Source: Chitinophaga sp. SYP-B3965 (GTDB taxonomy: Bacteria; Bacteroidota; Bacteroidia; Chitinophagales; Chitinophagaceae). Taken from it: a stretch of 64,000 nt of DNA. A program made the position numbers and the translations under genes. A model generated the notes under the pieces. That model ran no database searches, was not told where the DNA came from, and worked only from the letters and a program-made list of their open reading frames with translations. Positions 9,260 through 17,872 of this stretch are shown piece by piece; within the stretch, counting starts at the first letter, position 1; the number at the start of each line of letters is the position of its first letter. Where the stretch lies: positions 1,736,001 to 1,800,000 of the forward strand of contig NZ_WJFD01000001.1 in the NCBI RefSeq assembly GCF_009647655.1, in the 5' to 3' direction.

Positions 9260-11605
9260 TCAATCTATGCGGGTCTGCACTTTTGCATCCTTGCCCTTTT
9301 TCTCCTGCAGACCGGTGATCTGTTCTACCGCCTTTTCCCAATCTTCCCCAAAAGGAATATTGAATACAGTACCGGATGGACTGATCAGGAACTTGGCAGG
9401 ATAACCGGGTACCTCATACTTTTTTTGCACCTGGTTATCTGACATGGAAGCCGGCATATCAAAATTATGCGCGGCAAGATAACTGATCACCTTCTCCGGC
9501 TGGTCCTGGCAGGCAATGGAAAGGAAAGACAGATCATTACGGCCTTTTATCTTTTGCGCAAAGGCATTGATCTTTGGCATTTCTGCGCGGCAAGGTGGGC
9601 ACCAGGTGCCCCAGAAGTCCAGCAACAGCCATTTCCCGCGATAGTCAGCCAGCTTATAGGTTATCTTATCATCCGGGCTTTTCAGGGTAAAATCGGGGGC
9701 CGTTTTCCAGGATCTGACAATATAATTATGAAAGAAGTTGTAAAAATCTGCCTGGGGAAAGTTCTTTGAAAAAGAGGTCTTCAACTCTTCAAAGATAGAT
9801 GGATCGGCATTCAGTTGCTCAGTCAGTACTTTCATGGCTTCTTTGCTGTTTCCCTGCGCAATCAGTGCTTCAGCAAAATCAGCGCGGTAACTCTCTTTCG
9901 ATTCCAGGAGCACACGGTCGTAAAAGCTGGAAGATGCCCGCTCCTTTATATTCTTTGGCGAATACTTCGCCGCTTTAGCCAGATACGCCATCGATGCCTT
10001 TTTATCGGTAGCTGCCAGTTCATCGCTTTTTAATTTACAGGCGTATGCCAGCATGTTCTGTTCTGTATAACGATCAGCATTCAAACTATCCATCCTGTTC
10101 TTTTCCATGGTGGCGATCTCCCGGCTGAGCAATGCGCCGGCCTCTCTGGTATGTCCGGCTGCCCGCAATTGCCGGTACAGGAGCAAGGTATAGCGATGAG
10201 GGTTACCATCCCCTTTACTTCCACCTATGTTTTCCAGCTCATGAGCGATCCTGAGCACGGAATCTTTATTGGATGCATGTTTAGTTGCCTGTACCCACAG
10301 ATACATCGGGTATACTTCATTACGGATCAGCGTATCTTCATCATTGGCCAGTTTCTCCGCCAGCGGATAAGCAATGCGCCTGCCGTTGATCACATTCTTT
10401 GTGATCCATGTTATCTCCTTTTCAGAAGCACCGTGTTTTCTCCAGGCTTTCTGTAGCTCTTCGATGGGCTCCTGGTGCAGGAAATCCTGCGCGAAAGTAT
10501 GCTGGATCCAACTCCCGTAGCTTTGCTTCATACGGCTGAGATAACGAATGGTATTGTAGGCACTGTCTACACTGATATTCTTTACCTCCTGGAGTTTATT
10601 AAACAAATGATGCGGATAGGTTACCAAAGCAGCATCTTCGATCTGTGTTAGTATTTGATTGTACCTTTCATACTTGTCCTTCATATCAGAGCCCTGCAAC
10701 ATGCCAGCCTTTGCTACTCTATAGGAAGTAATATTTCCCAAAAGCGGATCGTATTGTGAAAAATATTTTTCCAGTTTTAAGGAGTCATATCCATCCTCGT
10801 TCTTCAGTGCTTTGCTGTAGCTAGACATTTTAGCAATGGCCGTCTTTACATCCTCACTGAACGGAGAGGCACTCCCTTCAGATGGAGCCACCCGGATGAT
10901 GGACCTTTCAAAATCAATATCATTACTGATGCTCTTTAAGGCAGCAGCCGTTATCATTCCGGTAGAAAGGTCCAAAGAAAGGTTGCCCGTAAAATTCATC
11001 TTCTGCCCTTTATCCTCTTCCCGTACAAAACTATATTGCAAAGAAGCGGCATCCCGGCCGAGAACGGTAAATTTCGAGAGACTATCCTCTGACAACCAGC
11101 TATCAGGCAGCTTATCAGGCGTAGCGGGCAGAAAAGGTGCTATCCAGTACAGTTCATTCACCAGGTACGATCTTTCATTCACCTTCATGTTCCCGGCGGC
11201 GTTGTTATCCAGCTGCCAGTCTTTAATGCGCTCGTTGAAGATGGTTGCGATGCCTGGCTGATCACTCATCTTTTCATGTTTAAAGTGATAAAGGAATGGC
11301 CTGTTCAACAAGGCGAGCACCTCCAGTTCCCTCGTGTTAGTGGGGCTGCTTTTATCAATCTGTGCAGTATTAAATATTCCTCCATCATAATTAAGCAGGG
11401 TACAATTGAGGAGCAGGCTGTCTTTTGTCACTTCCAGCACCTTAAAATACCAGGTGGTGGTATTTTTATCGTTCCCGGAACGGTGTTTCATTGTGGTAGT
11501 GACCTTGTAATAACCTTCACTTCCTTTTTTAGGCGTGAATTGCTGTGCTTTGCCGGCAATGCAGATCAGCAGGAACAAACCTGCGAATGAGAGTAGCTTT
11601 TTCAT
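9260..11605 (-). CDS. Large TlpA-family thiol-disulfide oxidoreductase
   Basis: A 781-residue exported protein. Starting at 11605 (MKKLLSFAGLFLLICIAGKAQQ) gives a good signal peptide; the frame extends 13 codons further but that extension is not signal-like. The N-terminal 600 residues are mostly helical, with TPR-like character in the second half. The last 150 or so hold a thioredoxin fold with the redox motif WCPPC (about residue 668) inside DFWGTWCPPCRAEMP. In this family the C-terminal domain reduces or oxidises disulfides in the periplasm or outer envelope; the role of the long N-terminal region is unknown. It starts 83 bp from a strong promoter that faces the other way, so the two are divergent. 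Confidence 0.88.
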   Translation of the reverse strand: MKKLLSFAGLFLLICIAGKAQQFTPKKGSEGYYKVTTTMKHRSGNDKNTTTWYFKVLEVTKDSLLLNCTLLNYDGGIFNTAQIDKSSPTNTRELEVLALLNRPFLYHFKHEKMSDQPGIATIFNERIKDWQLDNNAAGNMKVNERSYLVNELYWIAPFLPATPDKLPDSWLSEDSLSKFTVLGRDAASLQYSFVREEDKGQKMNFTGNLSLDLSTGMITAAALKSISNDIDFERSIIRVAPSEGSASPFSEDVKTAIAKMSSYSKALKNEDGYDSLKLEKYFSQYDPLLGNITSYRVAKAGMLQGSDMKDKYERYNQILTQIEDAALVTYPHHLFNKLQEVKNISVDSAYNTIRYLSRMKQSYGSWIQHTFAQDFLHQEPIEELQKAWRKHGASEKEITWITKNVINGRRIAYPLAEKLANDEDTLIRNEVYPMYLWVQATKHASNKDSVLRIAHELENIGGSKGDGNPHRYTLLLYRQLRAAGHTREAGALLSREIATMEKNRMDSLNADRYTEQNMLAYACKLKSDELAATDKKASMAYLAKAAKYSPKNIKERASSSFYDRVLLESKESYRADFAEALIAQGNSKEAMKVLTEQLNADPSIFEELKTSFSKNFPQADFYNFFHNYIVRSWKTAPDFTLKSPDDKITYKLADYRGKWLLLDFWGTWCPPCRAEMPKINAFAQKIKGRNDLSFLSIACQDQPEKVISYLAAHNFDMPASMSDNQVQKKYEVPGYPAKFLISPSGTVFNIPFGEDWEKAVEQITGLQEKKGKDAKVQTRID

Positions 11606-11687
11606 ACGGGTTAAAGAGTTAGGTATTGGATCGTCAATATACAAATTGTCTTTTATTATTACAGAGTATAACTATCTTTCAGTAAGT

Positions 11688-11718
11688 TTTGAAAGTTCGG
11701 AATAATTAAATAGCTTTG
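11688..11718 (+). promoter_or_regulatory. Bacteroidetes-type sigma promoter
   Basis: TTTG at 11688-11691 and TAGCTTTG at 11711-11718 are separated by 19 nt. This matches the published Bacteroidetes vegetative promoter (TTTG, 19-21 nt, TAnnTTTG) exactly. Transcription would start near 11724 and leave a leader of about 40 nt before the small membrane gene at 11763. Confidence 0.8.
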
Positions 11719-11762
11719 TTCTATGAAAGCGAAACGGTGGAAATGAACTAAAAAACCTGCCC

Positions 11763-12113
11763 ATGAACACGCTGGCTTATCTTATCTACCTGCTGCTCAC
11801 TTACCTGATCACTGTGCGCGTAGGCCTCATCTTCTACAGGAACGGCAGGATATTTATACTCAGTTTATTACAGAATGATGTGCCGCTGACGGACTCCATC
11901 AACAGGATACTTTTAGTGGGCTATTATTTACTCAACCTGGGATACGCCGCCCTGATGATCAGCCTCTGGGATACGATCCACAACTGGACGGAGCTGCTGC
12001 TGAGCATCACTACCATGACGGCCCGGATCATCCTCACACTGGCGCTGATCCACTTCTGCAACATGGCGGCTATTTACATCATCAGTAAAAAGAAAGATCA
12101 ATTCACTCACTAA
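11763..12113 (+). CDS. Small four-helix membrane protein, paralogue of its neighbour
   Basis: A 116-residue integral membrane protein of unknown function. Hydrophobic segments lie at about 3-25, 50-70, 75-90 and 90-110. It resembles the next gene along its whole length: both have AYLIYL near the start, an aromatic IF(I/M)L segment around residue 35, and a YYLLNLG or FYLLNLG stretch near residue 55-60. The two are 13 bp apart and share a strong promoter. This layout points to a tandem duplication whose products may form a heteromer in the inner membrane. No catalytic motif is visible. Confidence 0.82.
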   Translation: MNTLAYLIYLLLTYLITVRVGLIFYRNGRIFILSLLQNDVPLTDSINRILLVGYYLLNLGYAALMISLWDTIHNWTELLLSITTMTARIILTLALIHFCNMAAIYIISKKKDQFTH

Positions 12114-12126
12114 TAAACCTTACACA

Positions 12127-12498
12127 ATGAGTACCTCCTTCAACTTTATCGCCTATCTTATTTACTTACCTGTGGTGATTGTTTTAACCTGGTTTGTAGC
12201 GCATACTTTGTTCCAGAACAGTAAAGTTTTTATGCTGGATATCTTTAACGGAAAAACAGAGATTGCCCTCGCCACCAACAAATTGTTCGAAACAGGTTTC
12301 TATTTGCTGAACCTTGGCTGTGGGCTTTATATCATGAAGATCGGTTATGAGATCTTCGAAAGCAGAACGATGCTTGAAACATTAAGCGTTAAGATCGGCG
12401 GGTTCTGTATCTATCTTGGGGTGATGTTATTCCTGAACCTCTATTTATTCTTCCGGGGAAGAAGAATATCCAAACAAAGAGCACAATTAAGGGCATAA
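12127..12498 (+). CDS. Small four-helix membrane protein, second of a pair
   Basis: A 123-residue membrane protein related to the preceding gene. Shared blocks include IAYLIYL near the start and FYLLNLG near residue 60. The C-terminus ends in a short basic tail (RGRRISKQRAQLR) that should lie in the cytoplasm. It follows 13 bp after its paralogue and is followed by a hairpin with a G-U pair, so the pair forms a two-gene transcription unit. I do not recognise a named family and propose no function beyond an inner-membrane location. Confidence 0.82.
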   Translation: MSTSFNFIAYLIYLPVVIVLTWFVAHTLFQNSKVFMLDIFNGKTEIALATNKLFETGFYLLNLGCGLYIMKIGYEIFESRTMLETLSVKIGGFCIYLGVMLFLNLYLFFRGRRISKQRAQLRA

Positions 12499-12505
12499 TT
12501 CATAC

Positions 12506-12540
12506 AAAGGGGCTGGCAAACCGTCAGTCCCTTTATTAAT
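12506..12540 (+). terminator. Probable terminator of the small membrane gene pair
   Basis: A 10-bp stem (12506-12515 with 12525-12534, one G-U pair) ends in a T/A-rich stretch 8 bp past the stop at 12498. The T run is short, so termination may be partial. Confidence 0.55.
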
Positions 12541-12599
12541 ACTGACATATTATCGTTATCTTTACCTAACACCTATATTAAAAAAAAAGCATAAATATC

Positions 12600-13883
12600 T
12601 TGTATTTTCACGAATTTGATTTTGACGATGACTTACTGGACGGCATAGATGCGATGGGATATACCACCGCTACACCAGTACAGGAACAAGTGATCCCCAT
12701 CATATTATCCGGCAGAGACCTTATCGCCTCTGCGCAGACCGGCACCGGGAAAACGGCTGCCTTCCTGCTCCCCACCATGCAAAACCTGCTGACCCATACC
12801 CATGATGCACACCAGATCAATTCCATGATCATCGTGCCTACCCGGGAACTGGCTGTTCAGATAGCGCAAACGCTGGAAGGGATGTCCTATTTCACCAATA
12901 TCAGCTCTATTGCTGTGTATGGTGGCGGAGACGGCGCTTCTTTTGCCTTAGAGAAAAAAGCACTTTCCTCCGGGGCAGATATTGTGATCTGCACCCCCGG
13001 CCGTATGATCGCTCACCTCAACATGGGTTATGTAAAGCTGGAAGGCCTTAAATACCTTGTGCTGGATGAAGCAGACCGTATGCTGGACATGGGTTTCCAT
13101 GATGATATTGAAAAGATCATCTCCTTCCTGCCTAAAAAACGCCAGACGCTTCTCTTCTCAGCTACCATGCCCGCGAAGATGCGCAACCTGGCCATGAAGA
13201 TCCTGCACGATCCTGCACAGATCAATATTGCTATTTCCAAACCACCTGAGAAGATCATCCAGGAGGCTTTTGTGGTGAACGAAGACCAGAAAGTGCCCCT
13301 GATCAAAATGATCCTTGAAAAGCGGAAAACGGAAACGGTGATCATCTTTTGCTCCCGTAAGCAGAATGTTAAAACGCTCACGCAAGTACTTAAAAGGTCC
13401 AAATTTTCCGTGGAAGAGATCCACTCGGACCTTGAGCAGGACAAAAGAGAACAGACGCTCCTTGACTTTAAAAACCGTAAACTGAAAATACTGGTGGCTA
13501 CAGACATCCTGAGCCGTGGTATTGATGTGGAAGATATTGACCTGGTGATCAATTACGATGTACCGAACGACGGGGAGGATTATATCCACCGGATCGGCCG
13601 TACAGCCAGGGCCGCAACAGACGGTACCGCCTACACGTTCATCAGTCCTAAAGAGCAGAACCGCTTTGTAAGGATCGAAGAATTGCTGGGGCACCCTGTA
13701 ACCAAAGCCCCTGTGCCGGAAGAATTAGGCCCTGCCCCACAGTACACGCCTAAGATGAGAAGGCCCGGTGGTGGCGGAGGTCATGGTCATAGCGGTGGTG
13801 GTAAACCCAGACATGGGCATCATAGCGGAGGCGGCGGTAAACGCCCATCGCAAAAACCAGCAGGCAGAAGTAACAGACCGTAA
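12600..13883 (+). CDS. DEAD-box ATP-dependent RNA helicase (RhlE-like)
   Basis: A 427-residue RNA helicase. All core motifs are present: the Q motif (GYTTATPVQ, about 20-28), Walker A AQTGTGKT (45-52), PTRELA, the DEAD box (LVLDEADRMLDMGF), SAT (LFSATMP), and the second-domain motifs RGIDVEDIDLVINYD and HRIGRTAR. It unwinds structured RNA, with roles in ribosome assembly or mRNA decay. The start is TTG at 12600: an in-frame stop lies 21 bp upstream, and the first ATG (codon 19) would remove the conserved aromatic upstream of the Q motif. The C-terminal tail (about 390-427) is unusual, rich in Gly and His with scattered Arg and Lys, and probably binds RNA or metal. Its stop codon sits inside its own terminator. 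Confidence 0.96.
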   Translation: MYFHEFDFDDDLLDGIDAMGYTTATPVQEQVIPIILSGRDLIASAQTGTGKTAAFLLPTMQNLLTHTHDAHQINSMIIVPTRELAVQIAQTLEGMSYFTNISSIAVYGGGDGASFALEKKALSSGADIVICTPGRMIAHLNMGYVKLEGLKYLVLDEADRMLDMGFHDDIEKIISFLPKKRQTLLFSATMPAKMRNLAMKILHDPAQINIAISKPPEKIIQEAFVVNEDQKVPLIKMILEKRKTETVIIFCSRKQNVKTLTQVLKRSKFSVEEIHSDLEQDKREQTLLDFKNRKLKILVATDILSRGIDVEDIDLVINYDVPNDGEDYIHRIGRTARAATDGTAYTFISPKEQNRFVRIEELLGHPVTKAPVPEELGPAPQYTPKMRRPGGGGGHGHSGGGKPRHGHHSGGGGKRPSQKPAGRSNRP

Positions 13884-13902
13884 GTATCTTACGGTTTTTT
13901 TT
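13877..13902 (+). terminator. Rho-independent terminator overlapping the helicase stop codon
   Basis: A perfect 8-bp stem (ACCGTAAG 13877-13884 with CTTACGGT 13888-13895, 3-nt loop) is followed by eight T. The TAA stop (13881-13883) is part of the stem, and the T run reaches the stop codon of the convergent DUF3667 gene at 13901. Confidence 0.93.
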
Positions 13903-14614
13903 ATGGTACGAAAATGGCCACCATCAACCCGCCCAGCGCAATGGTGAAAGCGTAATAGATAATGCTGATAAGGAACTCATAGAGTATGATCCTCCACCAG
14001 GGAAGATCAGCAAAGAGCACCCACATCACCCAGATCGGGTATAAAAAAGAAATAGCGAAGTTAAAGTAACCCAATGCCGCACTATCCACATGGAAGATAA
14101 AACCGGCGATGGCATACAGGATGGTGAAGAGCAGTGAAATGATGCCGGCATTAAATACATTCAGCACAAAATGTTCCGCATAATTATACCGCCGGTAAAA
14201 CAGCCAGGTAAGAAAGGATAGAAAAGGCAGCAATGCCACGAACATCAGTTTGAGGTTATGATGGATGAACTCCTCTATTCTAATACCTCTCAGTTCCTCT
14301 GGGGAAGCCCCTACCCTCACCGGATGTTTTACCAGGCCCAATACGATGATCTGGAAACCCACCATGAGTATAAAGGCCGTAAAAGGATTAAAGTACCGTT
14401 TCCGCTGTCCTTCCAGGTAGTTCTTAACCGTTTGCCCCGGATGGGTGAGCATGGCTTTAATAAAGCCAAAAATGCTTTTATCCGCATGCGTAACAGCATG
14501 GATCAGTTCATGCACCAGGTGGTGCGTGGTAAAACGATGGGTATCCGCTTTCTGGCCGCATTGGGGACAGAAATTACCGGTAAAGGCAGTGTTGCAGTTC
14601 TTGCAGTTTGTCAT
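13901..14614 (-). CDS. DUF3667 membrane protein with N-terminal zinc ribbon
   Basis: A 237-residue protein. Beginning at 14614 (MTNCKNCNTAFTGNFCPQC) places a four-cysteine zinc-ribbon (CxxC at residues 4-7, CxxC at about 16-19) at the very N-terminus, as in DUF3667 proteins; the open frame extends 31 codons upstream but without family-like sequence. The block after the zinc ribbon (HRFTTHHLVHELIHAVTHAD, then YFNPFTAFILMVGFQ) is the family core. About four to five membrane helices follow. The family is widespread in Bacteroidetes and its function is unknown. It converges on the helicase gene with only the terminator between them. Confidence 0.9.
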   Translation of the reverse strand: MTNCKNCNTAFTGNFCPQCGQKADTHRFTTHHLVHELIHAVTHADKSIFGFIKAMLTHPGQTVKNYLEGQRKRYFNPFTAFILMVGFQIIVLGLVKHPVRVGASPEELRGIRIEEFIHHNLKLMFVALLPFLSFLTWLFYRRYNYAEHFVLNVFNAGIISLLFTILYAIAGFIFHVDSAALGYFNFAISFLYPIWVMWVLFADLPWWRIILYEFLISIIYYAFTIALGGLMVAIFVP

Positions 14615-14675
14615 AGCAGGGATAGGATAGTATTCAACTAAATATAGTGAAATTATCCTATCCCTGTTATGCGCC

Positions 14676-16661
14676 TTAGAAATTATGTGGTACCAGCAGA
14701 ACGGCATCCGCCGCTACTACCCCATCTGCTCCTTTATTGGTAATAGCTACATAAGCACTTTTACCGGCAGGCAGCTGATGCCGGCCCAGGTGTACCCATT
14801 CGCCGGAAGTCTGCCCTTTTACATCTATCGCCGATTTCTTAATGATCACTTCTTTTTCTTCCTTCCCGTTAAAAATAGAACAGGTGATAACGGAGGAGAT
14901 ATTACTCAGTCTTGGTAATACATAAGTGTATACATCATATGCACCACCTTTGCTGATCTCCGGAATGAACTGAACGGATTTAGGCTGATCATTCACCGCG
15001 GAGAGATAAGCCGTAGGGCCATAGAATCCTCCCTTCCGGAATGCCCAGTTGCCTTTTATTTTCAGGTGCAGGGAATCTTCATTATCTACCAGGATCTCCG
15101 GTGTGCGGCCATTTACCAGCGGATCTGTTTTTAATAAAGCTTGCAATTTCTTTACATCTACTTCCTGTACCGTTGTACCTTTTTCGATAGCTAATACGGC
15201 AGCGGTTGCAGCAGATTGCCCCAGTACCATAAACACCGGTTCCATGCGGATAGAACCAAAACCAATATGACTGGCAGATAAACAAACAGGTACCAGCAGG
15301 TTCTTACATTCTGCTGCCTTTGGTGTAAGTGCGCGGTAAGCAATAGGATAAGGCCCCACACCACCCCTTTCCACATCGCCTTCATTCTTTACCATGCCAT
15401 TGATCACTAACCGCTGGGTATTGTGAGAATCCATACCATATGCCGCCATACCAATGCCATCGGTCACCACTTCCTTCCTTTCACAATTAGCCTGTGTCAT
15501 TACATACGCTCCGATCATTCTCCTCGCCTCCCGCACATACATCTGCGGGCTCCAGTGACCATTATCTTTGTATTCATCTTTCGGGTAACCCCAATCCAGC
15601 ATGAACAAACGAATGGAATCAGGAATGCGCGGATCGTGGCCAATGAAATACAACAGGCCTTTATTGTATAGTTCATGTTCTTTCTGAATACTGTCACGCA
15701 CAGCATAACTGCCATCCGGGTAGTTCCAGTTCATGCCGATCATATCCGTGGAGAATCCTCCCCCGTTATTGATATCTGTTTTATGATTAGGCATGAGATC
15801 AAATTTCAGGATCTCCCTGATATCATTTTGCGTGGTGAGTTTCGCAATGTAACGCGGTAATAGTTCATACCGGGAGGAGTCGTATTTCTCAGGGCGTGTG
15901 ATGGGTATCCGGTTGGTGGGATCATTGGTGAGGCAGATACGGAAATTATATGCCTGCACATGTTTGTTACCGCTCCCTATTGCTGGTAATGGTGCATTGC
16001 TGATGCCCCATAAGAGGCCGCTTTCCGGATGGCCGGGCACCTTGTAAGGATCAACACCATCCGGTACCTGGTTGCCTCTTTGCGGGGTTTGCGAAGGTTG
16101 CACCTGTACACCGTTATAAGATTCATTGTATACATCACTGGCTTCCCTGCCCACCATGTAGGAAACACCGGCTTTCGCCATCAGGTCTCCTTCATAGGAA
16201 CAATCTATGAATACTTTTGCGCGGATGGTTTTCCCGCTTTCCATCACTATTTCTTTGATGTAGCCATTTTCCTTTTTAGCGGAAAGTATCCTGTTCTGAT
16301 AGAGCACTTCTATTTTCGCTGCATGGATGTATTCCATGAAAAGATCTTCTGCCACGTGTGGTTCAAAGATCCATGATTCAAAGTGGCCGTAGTATTTGCC
16401 CAGCCGCCTGTAAAAGTCTATGGCCAGGCCTGTCACCGCATATTTGTTGCCGATATCCGTATAGCCTAATCCCCCGGAAGTTAAACCGCCCAGGTGTTTG
16501 CCGGGCTCTATAAGCAACACGGACTTACCCATTTTCTTTGCTGTATAAGCTGCGATCACTCCACCGGATGTGCCGCCATATATGCATATATCATATGCCT
16601 GCTGCGCCTTTGCGATAATGCTGCCGGCAACCAGTATAAACAGGATGGTTATCTTCTTCAT
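14676..16661 (-). CDS. FAD-dependent oxidoreductase with golvesin-like C-terminal domain
   Basis: A 661-residue exported flavoprotein. Starting at 16661 gives a signal peptide (MKKITILFILVAGSIIAKAQ) directly followed by a Rossmann FAD site, YGGTSGG at 28-34, then HLGGLTSGGLG. Further family blocks are [28 protein letters not shown] and SIRMEPVFMVLGQSAATAA, the last closing the FAD fold. The last 130 residues (from about NWAFRKGGFYGP to ADAVLLVP) look like a golvesin C-terminal-like beta domain, which may bind glycan. Database names such as xanthan lyase for this family are poorly founded. The ATG overlaps the stop of the MFS gene by one base (TAATG), so translation is coupled. It is the last gene of the operon. 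The likely substrate is a sugar or glycoside, but this is inference. Confidence 0.9.
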   Translation of the reverse strand: MKKITILFILVAGSIIAKAQQAYDICIYGGTSGGVIAAYTAKKMGKSVLLIEPGKHLGGLTSGGLGYTDIGNKYAVTGLAIDFYRRLGKYYGHFESWIFEPHVAEDLFMEYIHAAKIEVLYQNRILSAKKENGYIKEIVMESGKTIRAKVFIDCSYEGDLMAKAGVSYMVGREASDVYNESYNGVQVQPSQTPQRGNQVPDGVDPYKVPGHPESGLLWGISNAPLPAIGSGNKHVQAYNFRICLTNDPTNRIPITRPEKYDSSRYELLPRYIAKLTTQNDIREILKFDLMPNHKTDINNGGGFSTDMIGMNWNYPDGSYAVRDSIQKEHELYNKGLLYFIGHDPRIPDSIRLFMLDWGYPKDEYKDNGHWSPQMYVREARRMIGAYVMTQANCERKEVVTDGIGMAAYGMDSHNTQRLVINGMVKNEGDVERGGVGPYPIAYRALTPKAAECKNLLVPVCLSASHIGFGSIRMEPVFMVLGQSAATAAVLAIEKGTTVQEVDVKKLQALLKTDPLVNGRTPEILVDNEDSLHLKIKGNWAFRKGGFYGPTAYLSAVNDQPKSVQFIPEISKGGAYDVYTYVLPRLSNISSVITCSIFNGKEEKEVIIKKSAIDVKGQTSGEWVHLGRHQLPAGKSAYVAITNKGADGVVAADAVLLVPHNF

Positions 16662-17872
16662 TACTCTGTATAATTTAGGTCTTTCGAAAAAGTTTCTTCC
16701 ATTTTCCACACGGCCAGTAAGGCGAATACAATGGTGGTGATGCCCACCAAACCCGCAGCGCCGGTGATGCCAAAATGATCTCTTCCCAACAGGAATAAGG
16801 GGGTAAAAATATTCACGCTACCCCGCACAAAATTGGGAACAGTGGTAGCCACAGTAGCACGCAGGTTGGTACCGAATTGTTCTGCTGCGATGGTCACAAA
16901 CAAAGCCCAGTAACCAATGGCATAACCCAGTAACAGGCACAAGCCATAAAAAACGTATAAGCTTTGGGAAGACTGGAACAAATAAATGCCTACTGCAACA
17001 CAAGTGAGCAGTACAAAGATCAATACCGCTTTCCGCCGGCTTCTTAATACCTGGCTCAACAGGCCGCTGCTCAGGTCTCCGAGGGACAGGCCAATATAGC
17101 CGAACATCACCGCTTTACCTGCTTCCACAGTTGTAGTGATACCCAGTGCTTTTGCGAATTCAGGAGAGAACGTGATCAGGATACCGATCACAAACCAGAT
17201 AGGCAAACCGATCAGGATGCAGCGCAGGTATTTCAGTAATCTTTTGCCCGAAGTGAATAACATAAAGAAGTTACCGCGGGAAGCATGTTGTGCTTTCACT
17301 TCTTTAAAAATGCCGGATTCAAATACATTAAAGCGCAGCACTAATAAAGCCAGGCCCAACACACCACCGATCACATACGCGATCCGCCAGTCGAACATAT
17401 CCGCTACCCAGTAAGCCAGTACTGCACCCAGTACACCAACGGAGGCTACAATGGTAGTACCGTAACCTCTTATTTCTTTTGGGAGGATCTCTGCCACTAA
17501 CGTGATGCCTGCCCCCAGTTCCCCTGCCAGGCCAATGCCGGCAATGAACCGCAACGTAACATACTGATCAATACTTGTTACAAAACCGTTGGCAATATTG
17601 GCCAGCGAGTATAATAAGATGGAACCGAACAATACAGATAACCTTCCTTTCTTATCACCCAGTATGCCCCAGAAAATCCCGCCCAGCAACATGCCTGCCA
17701 TTTGCATATTGATGAGGAAAACACCTTTATCCAATAGCAGTTCTTCCGGCACATGCAGCGCTTTCAGACTGGGGATACGTACGATGCTGAATAAAAGCAG
17801 ATCGTAGATGTCAACAAAATACCCTAATGCGGCAACGATCACAGGTATGGAAAACAATTGCTTTTTATTCAT
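16661..17872 (-). CDS. MFS transporter (sugar-acid/organic-acid-like)
   Basis: A 403-residue major facilitator with about 12 membrane helices. The loop 2-3 motif GILGDKKGRLSVLFGS and the block PKEIRGYGTTIVASVG in the middle of the N-terminal half are typical. It belongs to the broad sugar-phosphate/organic-acid type of MFS rather than the sugar/H+ symporters with a PESPR motif. The first ATG overlaps the stop of the upstream GxGYxYP gene by 4 nt (ATGA), and its own stop overlaps the next ATG by 1 nt. In this operon it probably takes the monomer or oxidised product across the inner membrane after SusCD brings the substrate into the periplasm. Confidence 0.92.
   Translation of the reverse strand: MNKKQLFSIPVIVAALGYFVDIYDLLLFSIVRIPSLKALHVPEELLLDKGVFLINMQMAGMLLGGIFWGILGDKKGRLSVLFGSILLYSLANIANGFVTSIDQYVTLRFIAGIGLAGELGAGITLVAEILPKEIRGYGTTIVASVGVLGAVLAYWVADMFDWRIAYVIGGVLGLALLVLRFNVFESGIFKEVKAQHASRGNFFMLFTSGKRLLKYLRCILIGLPIWFVIGILITFSPEFAKALGITTTVEAGKAVMFGYIGLSLGDLSSGLLSQVLRSRRKAVLIFVLLTCVAVGIYLFQSSQSLYVFYGLCLLLGYAIGYWALFVTIAAEQFGTNLRATVATTVPNFVRGSVNIFTPLFLLGRDHFGITGAAGLVGITTIVFALLAVWKMEETFSKDLNYTE

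Noticed and set aside
14676..16661. Naming the FAD protein xanthan lyase
   Set aside because: The name is common in databases, but the sequence shows an FAD-binding Rossmann fold and no polysaccharide-lyase features.
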